This document shows positions 37,140 through 49,100 of a DNA stretch of 64,000 nt, piece by piece (positions within the stretch are counted from its first letter, which is position 1; every line of letters starts with the position of its first letter). The DNA is taken from contig JAHLJT010000631.1 in NCBI GenBank assembly GCA_031308135.1, positions 224,387,654 through 224,451,653 of the forward strand. The letters are read 5' to 3'. The translations under genes and the position numbers were made by a program. Source of the stretch: Acheta domesticus (lineage: Eukaryota; Arthropoda; Insecta; Orthoptera; Gryllidae). The notes beneath the pieces were generated by a model. The model was given only the letters and a program-made list of their open reading frames with translations. It was not told the origin of the DNA and made no database searches.

Positions 37140-40100
37140 GAACAAAAGACGCACTCGCGAATGTTGAATTCGCGAATATTAAAACCGGTAGCATTTCTCT
37201 AATGGCGGATGTTTGGAACTTGCAAATAGTGAATTCGCGGAAGTTGGGGGATTATGTGGGGGGAGCGTAATCGCAGTAAATTGTTTAACTTTGGACATTA
37301 GACAAGCGCATTTATTTACAAAAAACAAGTCCTACCAACGGAACTCAAGTAAAATAAAATACGGGCAACTGGCGCTCTTTAACTACAGAAATGTTAGAAA
37401 ATTACTGATGTTCGTAGCTTTAAAATTATGAAAAACTCAAATTTCTTCAAATATGTAAAGAATTATCTTACAGTAATCTTTTTTTAAAATGTTTTTTCAG
37501 TTTCCAGGAACCTAGTCCACCTTTCTTCATTAAAATATATACTCAACATTCGCGGATTTCATATTCGCGAGGCCTTTCTGGGAAACTAACACTCGCGAAT
37601 GTTGAGGGATTACTGTTGTACCATTTTTAATTCTTATATACTTTTACACCTCTTTTATACAATTCAACATATTGTTGGCAGTGATAATTTAATTACAAAT
37701 TAATATTTCAGATCTCACATCTTATTTTTACAGTATTTTATTGAAAGTTTTGGGTTGAAATGAATTTATTTTCAAATTAGTCAAAATAATGCTTTCCGTC
37801 CTCTGTACATGGATTAGAAAAAAAATGCAGATTTCAGCATGCTGTGTCATTGTCAAGAAATTAAACAAACAGAGGTTCAACACCAATTCTACGCGGGGTA
37901 AGAAATTGTGGACTCATTGAAATATAGTGTGTGATCAATATATAATTTATCATTTTCCATGAATTAAAAAAGTTATTTTAATAACAATTCTGGCCACAAT
38001 CTTCAGGTTTTTTTCTGCGTTTGAATTCTGACAATCTTAAAAGTTTTAAAGTAGTATTGTTCTCTCTGCTCATCTTAAAGCTAGTTACTTTAAAATATCT
38101 ATGTATTTATACATTTAATTACGCAGGAGGAATATTAAGAGATTTTATTTCAGTGAATGCTATGCAAAACTTAGACGGGTGTTTCAAAATTGCCTCGCTG
38201 CTGTTTTCCTTCTTATAGTGTTGACTGAATTTATTTTAACTCGTGTGGTTGTATATAAAGGATTAACCCTCCGGCGGGCGCGTAGCGGCACTCAGTGCCG
38301 CATTCGTACATTTTTGTTGATTTCGTGTAAATAATTGCTGTCGCACAATTGAGCTCATAGCTACTCTTCATTCATTACATTTTCAACCGGATGACACTCA
38401 AATCACGACTTTAGACACTGCCGATCGACCGTTATTCATTCGTAATTCAAACTCTGCAACGGTTGCGGCACTCCGTACCGCACGCGCTTTGTCATGTAAG
38501 AATAATATTTGCGTATTTTATCCATTAGAATTCTTACTGTTGTTTTGTTATTGAGCTTTATGACTCATTTTGGAGTACTAACTACTAATTCAAATTTAAA
38601 AGCGTTGTTTCCGAAGAAATGTTAGAAGACACGTTTGCACCGTATTCATTCCCCTTCATGTAACACGTACCAAGACACGGAGGGAGCGAGTAATGCATCA
38701 GATTCTTATTAATATCGTTATTTCGTTTGCAATTTAGTTAGTTATTACGAAATGAAATGTATGAAACATAAACAAAGAATATTTCCTTGACATTTAATGA
38801 CAAAAGTAATTACTATTGTCACGAAAATCGAAGATGAAAAATGCGGCACAGAGTGCCGCACGCGCCTGCTGGTGGGAAATGATGGGACGCGCCCGCCGGA
38901 GGTTTAAGGAGAGTTAAGAACCTTATAGATTCTGTTGTCACTACACACAGCTCGGGATAGTTTGTCAGTTGAAGTAACAATTATTTAAAAAAATGAATAA
39001 TACATTTCTATTTATTCCATCTCCGGCATTAAGACTGGAGATCTGATGACAAAGTGGACTAATAAAGGTATTACTTTGAAAAGAAGTTTTTTGAGTAAAT
39101 AATAGCAGAATTTGAAACTCTGGGAACATATTATAAGGAATTAAGATTTGTTATGAGCATTTAATTTTCTTTATTATGGATGTTAATTTTGGATTAAGTT
39201 GAGAATCAAATGGAATATAAATTTGCAATTAAATAGTTTTTGAATCGACTCTCGTAAGGATTGTGAATGTTATCTACCTTTTTTGATGTATCAACGCCAC
39301 ACGACGCGTGCTTGCAATTGCGTCAAAGAAATCCTTACGTTTTTCGCGAACGCCGCTTCGACTTTGACCCAGGAGACGTTGAGGTGCTTCTCCATCTCCT
39401 CCAGCAGCCGCAGCTCCACCGGCACCACGTGGCCCGGGAAGCCCAGCGGCGCCAGGTCGACGGTGCGGAAGTAGCTGGAGTTGAGGTAGACGGTGAGCAT
39501 GGCGGTGCGGCAGCCGCGCCGGAGCGCCTGCTTCGCGGAGAGGTCGCTGCAGGCGCTGCCCGCGCAGCACGGCACGCGATCCCAGCGCAGCCACCGGTCC
39601 GCCCCGCCCCCGCGCCCGAACCCGCGCCCGCCGCCGCGCCCGCCGCTGCGCACACACACGGCAACGACGCTCGCATGCTGGCTTGAGGGGGTAGCTACGC
39701 TTAAAACATACTAATATTTCACAAATTAAAAATTTTATTTGCTCCAAAACTGTTAATCCTTTCTTAACCAAACTTTGCAAGTGTAAAGATCGACTCACTG
39801 TAATTCCAAAAATTGACGTGTCAAACAAAACTTCAGTTTTTAAATATGTTAATTTGCTATACAAAATGACCTCTGCAAAATGTGGAGAAAATTCCTATTT
39901 TAATGATTGATAACATAATTTTCAAAATTTTGCTAAAATTCTTATTTACATCTGTAGAAATATACTTGGGCTTCAACTTGTAATGAAAATAGCAATGATT
40001 GTAAATGAATTTGAATTTTTTGTTTTATTTTATTTCTGACAGATTGAATTTTATATATTTTCACCTATAATTAATTTATTATTTCTGATATGTGAAGACT

Positions 40101-43100
40101 GACTATGTTGAAAATAGTTAAATCTATAGCTATGGGTAGCTGTAAGAGATCCTGAAAATTTAAGAGAGGTCACATTAGAAAAAAAATTTAAAACCAATAT
40201 AAAAATTTGCTTTTCCAGATAATTAAGTTTGAAGATTTAGTAACATAGTGCATAAATGTGCAGCGCATAAATGAAACCCTCATAACATCTAAACTAAACC
40301 AGAAATAAATATACTTTTTTCGCTGAAATTGAGATCAAAATATACACTTTTCAAACAAATAAAAACAAAAATTGGATTTTTTGAACACAGTTAACTGTAA
40401 CTACCCCACTAAGGCGGCTCAGGGAATCAATTGATGTTATTGCAGTATCTCTCACTGGGAGGCCATAGGGCTGTGGACCGCGCGCCATCTTCCCTTGTCC
40501 TATCATCACTCCTTATTTACAGACACAAGGCAACGACACTCACATGACGGCTTAGGTATACAGAAGGGACTTGTCCCGGCGCATGTGACTGGCGCATTGA
40601 TTCGACTCCGGCGCTAGCTAGGAGTTCTGAGCTAGCAAGACGGCCCTTTACTGCGATTTTTCTAACTTTGCCCCTCAAGGCCCGTCTTCAAGATGGAATA
40701 CGTCACTGTATTCAGTGACATTCTCAGTCGTGCCGCCTGGTATCGCATGATCGCCACCGTATCAAGCAGTGCTTGCGATCATGCGACTTCTGGCGGTACG
40801 ACGGAGAAAGACGTGAAATGCCCTATGATATTCCATCATGGCCATAGGAGCTTGAGGGGCAGAGTTAGAAAAATCGCACTATAGACCCTGGCATTGTGTG
40901 GGGAGGTTGCCGTGAGGACGAACTGCGTTCCGACGGGACCCGGATACCAGATTAAGGGTGTTCTTGTACGTCTGCGGGGGGTGCGGATAGAGGCTAGCGC
41001 CTATGTGCCCGGGATGAATTCCCCCAGGTAAACGTGCGGAGGGTAGACGCACAGTGTACAAATACACCGGCTTACGTGGCTCTGGGAAACAAAATTATGT
41101 GACTGCAAGGTCTGTGACCGGGAGGTCCAAGGACCATGGACCACGCGCCACCTTTCCTTGTCCTATCATCACCCCTTATTTACACTCACATGCAATACAC
41201 TACCACATTTGTCGGGACACCAGTCGGAACTTTAAGCTTGTCTTGACTGGGGAGAGATACCTGGTTGGGGAAAACCCGCTAGCCAACTGACAGGTCGACG
41301 CCAGATCTTACCATCCAGCGGGGGAAGATCGCCGCCACTTCCCGATGAAAAAAAAAACAACAACTTGTATTTCGGCGCGTTCCCGCCCCCGCCGCAGCGC
41401 ACACACGGCAACGACACATACATACCGGCTCACGGAGCGCAGGGCATGCCTCTGACCGGAAGATCCTAGGGCCAAGGACCGCGCGCGATCTTTCCTTCCC
41501 CTTCCTTGTCCTATCTCCCTTTATTACGCACATTTACACTTACACTAACATGCACTACACTACCACACATGCCGGGTTGACCAGTTGGGAGCTTAGAGAT
41601 TGTCTCAGAAGGGTTGGTGCCCGGCTGGTGGGAGATACCTGGGTTGGGAAAACCCCTCTAGCCAACGGTAGGTCGGCACCGGATCTCGCCATGCAGAGGA
41701 AAATGATCATCGCCACCTCCCGGATAGAAACATGCACTACACTTAAGAGACTAATGACCTTAGCGATGACGCCCAGGGAATCACTAACAATCAATCAATC
41801 CGGGAAACGTCAATCAATCAATCCAAATTATCGTTTCCCCAAAACCACAAAACGATGAACTTAAATAAACAATATCGCGTGGATTCATAGCTTATTCTCA
41901 CGTGGGCGTGTCGAGTAGCAGCGCCCAGCGCGCGATCTGGTGGCCGGCCCAGAAGTCGCGGAAGAGGCAGGTGGTGAGGGTGGGCAGCTCGTCGCGCGTG
42001 GTCCCCGGCGAGCCGCGCTCCAGCGCCACGAACACCTTCGCGCCCGACGCCAGCTGCAGCGGCCGCCGCTCCGTCCCGTCCAGGCGCTGCGCACAGCGCG
42101 CTGCGCCGCTTACTCGCCGGCAGCGCACCGCTCACTTGGCCAGTGAACCATTCACTCGCAGGCAGCGTCCCAATCGCTTGGAGGTCAGCGCACCATTCAC
42201 TCGCAGGCAGCGCACTAATCACTCGCAGGCAGCGCACCATTCACGCGGAGGTAGCGCACCATTCGCTCGCAGTCAGCGCACCATTCTCGCGGAGGCAGAT
42301 CACCATTCACTCGCGGGCAGCGCACCATTCACTCGCAGGCAGCGCACCAATCATTCACAGTCAACGCTCCATTCTCGCGGAGGCAGGGCACCATTCACTC
42401 GCAGGAGAGCGCACCATTCACTCGCAAGCCACGCCCCATTCGCTCGCAGGCAGCGCCTCATTCGTTTCGAGGTCAGCGCACCATTCACTCGCAGGCAGCG
42501 CCCCATTCACGCTGAGGCAGCGCACCATTCACTCGCACCATTCACCTCAGTAGTTGAGACACCCTAAAACCCTAAAGAATCACACAACGAAGCGAGCGAG
42601 CGAGCGCCGCAACTTGCCTGCGTGCCGGTGTGGCGCACCGCCACGCGCGAGTCGTTGGTGAGGAAGGCGAGCAGGCGGGTGGCGCGGCGCGCGGCGAAGA
42701 GGTAGGCGTGCCGGCGCTCCAGCCAGGCGGGCGCGGCGCCGCGGCGCGAGCGCGCGGGCGGCCGGCACAGCAGCAGCGGCGCGGCGGCGCGCGCGTGCAG
42801 CGGCCCCAGCCAGCGCTCGCCGCGCCCCAGGTCCACCACGGCCAGCGGCGCGCCGCCCGCCGCCCGCGCCACCTCGCGCACGCCGCCCGCCCCCGCGCGC
42901 CCCGCCCCCGCCCCCGCACGCCCCCGCGCCACCACCTCCTGCAACGCCACGCGCGGACCAGAAACGACTGCAGTCAACTCCCGTTATAGTGAACTAGGTT
43001 ATAGTGAACTAGGTTATAGGAAACTAGGATATAGTGAACTAGGATGTAGTGAACTAGAATATAGTGAACTAGGATATAGTGAACTGGGATGTAGTGAACT

Positions 43101-46100
43101 AGGATATAGTGAACTAGGATGTAGTGAACTCGGATATAGTGAACTAGGTTATAGTGAAATGGGATGTAGTGAACCAGGATATAGTGAAGTAGGATATAGT
43201 GAACTAGGATATAGTGAACTAGGATAAAGTGAACTAGGATATAGTGATCTAGGATATAGTGAACTAGGATATAGTGAACTCGGATATAGTGAACTAGGTT
43301 ATAGTGAAATGGGATGTAGTGAACCAGGATATAGTGGACTAGGATATTGTGAACTAGGATGTTGTGAACTAGGATATAGTGTACTCGGATATAGTGAACC
43401 CTCGGTTTTAGTGAACTTAAGTCATTGGCCCCGTTTCACTTACATTACAAATAAGAATAAGAAGACTCATAGTGAACTCTGACCCTGGCCTGTCGTGAAC
43501 GTAGGAAATACAACGTCCTCAATTAATTCCATTATGGAATGTAATATATCTCTTCAATGCCACAAATTCCAACTCTAGGCAGCCTGAAAAAAATGTCATC
43601 GGTCAACAGCCGTAATAGAAGAAGTCTCCCCTGAGGTCAGGGGAGGAGGCCGGGAATGGGCGTCTTACTGATGACCTTATGCCACTCAGTTTCAGTGCGG
43701 AAACAAGGCCTGCGTGGGATACAACTGGCGGGGGCGACGCGCGATTACTTGCATCAGTTTCAATCTTTGTTTCATATTCCGCGGGATAAAGCGCGTTGAG
43801 TTCGACTTAGGTGACACAAAGCAATGCCTGGCGATAGCCACCGTGTCGCGCGGGAAAGCGATCGGTTTCAATTGCCGCTTGCGCCATCCCGCTACCGAAA
43901 GCATCGTTTATGTTATTAGACGAACGAAAGGTCCTTCGGAGAGTGGAAGGGTTCCCACAGTGCAAGAGGAATTGAAGAGTGTGAAGACTGCATTACGATA
44001 CTTTGACAAAGAAGACAATGCAGAATCAGTTATGGACAGAGCACGAACTTGGGGGAAGGATCTAGAGAATTACTAATGAAAAAGTACGATGCAAACAATA
44101 GAAATGAAATTGATTTCTTAAGGACAAATAAATATATTGAAATTTCCAGCCCGTGCTTATCTCTATATTAATAAAATAAATTATTATGGAGAAATTCTGT
44201 TTAATTTTGAAATCATCAGATATAGTGAATCTCGGATATACTGACCAAAAATGTTAGTCCCCAGAAGCACTATAACTGGAGTCGACTGTATTTATCATTG
44301 ATGACTGCGGCGAGAACTTGAATTCGCAGTGTTAGCGCATATTTCCTGTCGCGGGCTTGAAACATTGAACTTTCACCCAAATTAGCAGCTTCCCGCCAGT
44401 AAATTGTAGGACCTAAATATTAATTTCGCGCGTCCCAAATTTGACTTTCCCGCTGGGTACGCCCAAATATCTAATTTTCCCGCCAGGGCAGAATGTGTGT
44501 GTGACTGAAAAGTGAACCCCTCTGCCACCCCTTGCAGCAGCAGCAGCGCCGCCGCCCCCTCCCCCTCTACCCCACCCCTTGGCAGAAGGGGCCAGCTGTG
44601 CTGACCGCTCGCTGCCCGGAGCATTTTCGGGGCTGGAGTGGTGGAACGCACTGGCACGCTGATAATGTGGCTTGGCGTGGCGTGAGGTGGGGTGCAGTTG
44701 CATGTAATGTGACAAGGAGAGGATTGCCCTAGCTTCAGTGGGAATTACCACTGACTTGCCATTCGATGAAGCGGACCAGTGCACGGCGTGAGAAGACGCG
44801 GCGCGGGAACTTAATTACGTAGTATTATTCCATGTATCCCATTGACCCCTCTCCATCTGCTGCTGGAAATCAGAGTATTTATCAGAAAGGAGTGTAAATT
44901 GGTGTGAAAAGTCAGGAAGTGTAATTTGCTCTGTAATGTTTCTTTGGAAGATAAGAATTCCGTGGTGTGGTTTAGAAAGAGTTCGGTTTTCGTTTTCTAA
45001 ATCTGCCAATCATTTATTTTCTTTCGAAGTAAATGTGTTTGCCATTTGTTTCCCTCTCCATAGTAAGAGTTTTGAAAACGGTTAGAAGGTTTTCCTTTAC
45101 TTGACACGCCGTGAACAGCGCGCTCTCTGGAAAGCAGCTGGTGTGTGCGGCAGGCGTGGGACCAGGGTTGTCGTATTGTGTAATTTTGTCCACAAAATGG
45201 GGATTTTATTTCGTCGTGGGGAAAGAATGGGGAACATTAATGAACGGGAAAATGTTTAGGGATTTTTTTGGGAAATTATTCTCATCCGCAGTTGAGATAG
45301 AAACATTATTCTCTCAATTATCATGAATAAAAAGGAAAAAATAGACGTTATTCTCTGTCATTTTTTTCAAAAGCATGATAAAAATCAAAATAGCATAAGG
45401 CTTCGAGCAACTTGAAAGACGATAATTGCTTGATTTGAAATATTTGAATATAAAACAACAGCCAATGGAATTGCCGGGAACAGCTCATATCGTTGATCAG
45501 TAATTTGGAAAATAATTTTAATTTCGAAGATGAGGAATTTTGTTTCATTGAGGAGGTTATTTGGGGAAAATCCGTAGAAATGGCGGGGAACAACTGATCT
45601 GGCAAGACCGCGCGGGAGTCGCCTCAGCAACCACAGGGCAGGGGAACGAGTGTCAGCCAATGGCGGCCCCCACTATTTAAGGGGCCCGCATGAATGATGA
45701 GGCATGGAGTCAATCAGCCAGCAGCCTTGCAGCCGAGCTGAGAGTCCGAAAGTTGAACAAGCCTGCTTGCTGTGACACGTGGCTGGGGATAGCAACCGCC
45801 ACACGCGGGATCCAGCGCCGAATGGAATCGGCGCCTGTTGGCCAGCAAGGGCCTCTGTACTGACACTGCATGCTGGGCACGGAGAGCGATTTCCAGCGGC
45901 GGCTTCAATCACAAGTGGGAAGCAGGCTCGCAACCAGGAAGGTCTAGTCAGAGACCGCGTTCACGGGCAGCAAAGCGAGCTGGTTTTATCCAGGGGCCCG
46001 GGGCCCGGGGCAGTATCCAGTGCTGTGTACAGCATTCAAAGCTGGCGCGCGCGCAGCTTTACGCCGCGCGCCACCGACCCGCTCATCCGGAACGCTGGCC

Positions 46101-49100
46101 AGCGAGCAAGCAGGCCGCGAGGCGAGGCTAACCCAGGCCACGCCGGCCCTATATAGGCGAGAGCAGGTGGCGGCAAAGGCAGTCAGGCAGTAGCGGTCTG
46201 AGGAGCACCGCGGCACAACGGGTAGACAGCGCAGTGGAGTCGCTGGAGAGAGCCTGCAGCCAGGATAGGAAGCACACGCGGAGAGGCCGCACCAGGGGCG
46301 TGCGGAATACGACGCGACTACCAGCTGGGATGACGCCGTGCTTGGTGATGCATGGCGAGATGCGCGCTGGATATGCGCACGGCGGGGTCGCGCAGTCAGA
46401 CGTGTGTTACAGAACTGGTGCTAAGTGACGCACTGGTGGGACACGGACTTTGGCGTTAATGCCAACCGACAAGGAAATAGCTCCTGGTATATTTTGTGGT
46501 GTAATGTAAATATGTTGGTTAAAAGAATAAATAAATTGTTTGTTATGATTACGACATTCGTTCATTTTGGGAACATAACACAAAGCATAAAGAGTAAAGG
46601 AAATGTTGTAGTATCAGATTGTTTAGTTGTACAGTTTTTGGAGAAAATAAACTTGGGTGAGTTTTCCACGTTATGTTTATTTTACAAACATAACGTTCAT
46701 AGGTTGTACCAAGAACGCATTGGACATTTGCGTCGAATTTATGTTCATTTTCCATTTATTTTATGGAATTTGTCTGGAAATTTCAATTGCATGGATGAAA
46801 TATAATAATACTGTTTCACCAATGAAATTATCTCCGGAAAAGTACTGAGTACGCCAAAATTTATTATATTGCGAACGCGATCCAAGTGCTTACGACAGCT
46901 CTTCCTGTGACTGATCTATCACACCTTGTGATTGGCCAGCAGGGAGGAGGTGGCCATTTTTTGGGATACGCTGTCTTGATTGCTGCATTCCAGATGCATA
47001 TTCTTGTCAATTTCGCCAGAGGAATAATTACTATTGTTCTAAATCTCAGTCTCAGCAAGCCGATGTGTGGGACCCCGTCGGAACTCACCATCCAGCAGGG
47101 GAGTAATACTTAACACCAAAGTTAAGTGTAGTGTAGTGAATGTAGTGAACAAAACCGTTCACTACACTAACGGGACTAATGACTGTAGCAGTTGATCTGC
47201 CCTGAAACATCAATCAAAATATAATACTGTGGGAGAAGGAACTTTGAGATTGAAAGTTGGGCGGCGTCTCTACGTTTCCACGGCGACGGCAGGCGACGGA
47301 CCAATCAGGTTCAAGTTATCACAGCACCCAGCGACTCGCGTAGCCGATGGAAAGGAAACATCAATGAGCGTGAGTTGCCGCACTGAGTGTCTTGAATTAC
47401 AATGATACGTAAGTGCTTGATGAACCAGAAACGATTCTTAAGATTTCCGAAGTAGTTATTTATTATATTGATCAATAATGTTCCAGGTATGCGAGAGCTT
47501 GTGCGTTTGTTAGCACTGTACCATGTACTAGCTGTCAAAAACAAAAAAAAAAGATCTTCCAAGTGTTATGTTTGCCAATGAAAGAAAGCACGTCATCTTA
47601 ACAACTTGTTATTTATTCCTTCAATCATTTTATTTACACTAAACAATGAAGTATACAGGAGTTACTCTCTTCCGGTTGGCATTAACGTCCAAGCCCGGAT
47701 CTCTCTAGTGTGTCACTTGGCACTGCTCCTGTTCCACACGCCTGACTGTGCGACTCCACCGCGTGCAACACCGGCACGCAATCTCTCCGTGCGTCACTTA
47801 GCACGGCGCCTCAGCCTGGCAGTCGCGACGTATTCCGCACGACTACTGGTGCGGCCTCTCTGCGTGTGTCCCTGACACGCCAACCTGCCGTGCTTCCAGA
47901 ACGGCCCCTAGGCTGCCCGTCGCGACTCCTCTCTCTCTGACAGCAGGCTCTCTCTCGGCGACTCGCTCACTCTCTGCTGTGCTGACTCTAGGCGACTCAC
48001 TGCCGTGGCCGTTGCCTGCTCCGCTTAAATAGGGGCGGCGCGGCCCGGGGTAGCCTCGCCTTGAGGCTACCCGCTCGCTGGCCAGCGTTCCGCGCCAGCG
48101 AGTTCCGTGGCGCGCGGCGTATAGCTGCGCGCGCGCCAGCTTGAAAATGCTGAACACAGTGCCAACGTTTAACTCCACTTCATAATCGGGAACGGGAAGA
48201 GCTCCCTCGTCACAGTGAGCGCCAATGGGGAGAGAAACGACTCTGTAAAACCTTAGCGGCTACCAGTTCCGATAGTTCAGTGATAACATCCGTTGCCTCT
48301 GCAGCATTACCTACTGGAGGTGCTAGGTTTCGAATGCCGACAGTGGAAGATTTTCGACATTACATACTTCGGTCGAATTTAACCGTCACACACTCTGGAG
48401 GGGGATTCTTGCGGACGCTTACTCTGCTCGGTAGTTTTCCGTGCGTGCTTGGATAAACACCAGGAGCCTGATGGAGTAGTAAATTAACGAACGATCCTCG
48501 GATCGAGTGCTTTCTCTTGTGAAAGATCTTTCAAAATAATTACATTTGTACCCCAAAATGAACCTTACGTCATATTAAAGAGCGCAATTAGCACTAACTC
48601 TTCGGAAAGTTTGAAGAAAAAATTTGGATCCTTTTTTTCTTTTTTTGCTTTTCCATGTTTACTTTCCCGTATACATACGTATATACGGAGTATTATGCAT
48701 AGTATAGGGCAAGTTATGTAATGCTGCGCGAAAAAAACGGCGGATTATCGTTAGAAAAAATCATTGCTGGGCCCTGATAACGAAAAACTAGATAAATCCA
48801 GTTGCTAAATTAAGAAAAAAATTCTTTTACTCGTGGTGTGGGCAGAATCCCTAGTTTGTGGGTCCTTGATACCGAAAAATCAATTGTCAGCAAAACGTCC
48901 GCCCGTCTCTCCATCCGTCCGTCCGGTGTATGTGAACAACACTAGCGCCTAAACCACTTGTAGGTTTTTTTCCAAATTGAAGAAACCCTGTCCTCCTGAC
49001 CTAAGAGAAAGCTCTGAGATTTTGAATAATATTCATTGATTTTTGGGGGTACATTACATGAAGCCCCTGAACATTTTCAAAATTTTCCCAAAAACAGCTT

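Larger units (their letters stand above)
36292..37615 (-). mobile_element. Tigger/pogo-like transposon remnant
   Basis: Ends CAGTAATCCTTCAACATTCG and CGAATGTTGAGGGATTACTG are near-perfect inverted repeats beginning CAGT. A TA lies at the left flank. Sub-terminal copies of GAATGTTGAATTCGCGAATA-like words occur inside. The minus strand carries a transposase C terminus. About 1.3 kb, internally deleted. Lies in intron 4. Confidence 0.8.
42971..44288 (+). mobile_element. Tigger-like element next to the exon 2 acceptor
   Basis: Left end CAGTCAACTCCCGTTATAGT, right end ACTATAACTGGAGTCGACTG: inverted repeats typical of Tigger (CAGTCGACTCCCGTTATA). TA flanks the right end; the left flank is TG. The left quarter is a 15-bp minisatellite built from the terminal motif. 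The right part carries a transposase C-terminal frame (plus strand). Its left end is 32 bp from exon 2. Confidence 0.85.

Noticed and set aside
41902..42567. 221-codon plus-strand ORF with repeated HSLAGSAPFTRRQ
   Set aside because: It reads through exon 3 antisense and a 22-bp minisatellite; a repeat without stop words in several frames stays open by chance.
42960..42970. Alternative exon 2 acceptor CTGCAG at the Tigger border
   Set aside because: Gives phase 1, incompatible with the phase-0 donor of exon 1. Kept in mind if another first exon exists.
42120..43405. CRISPR array or satellite centromere
   Set aside because: Units of 22 and 15 bp are contiguous without spacers and lie inside introns; ordinary minisatellites.
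45779..46156. ORF of 125 codons in the GC-rich segment before the LTR-like arm
   Set aside because: Overlaps promoter-like repeat DNA; several frames are open and no motif is present.
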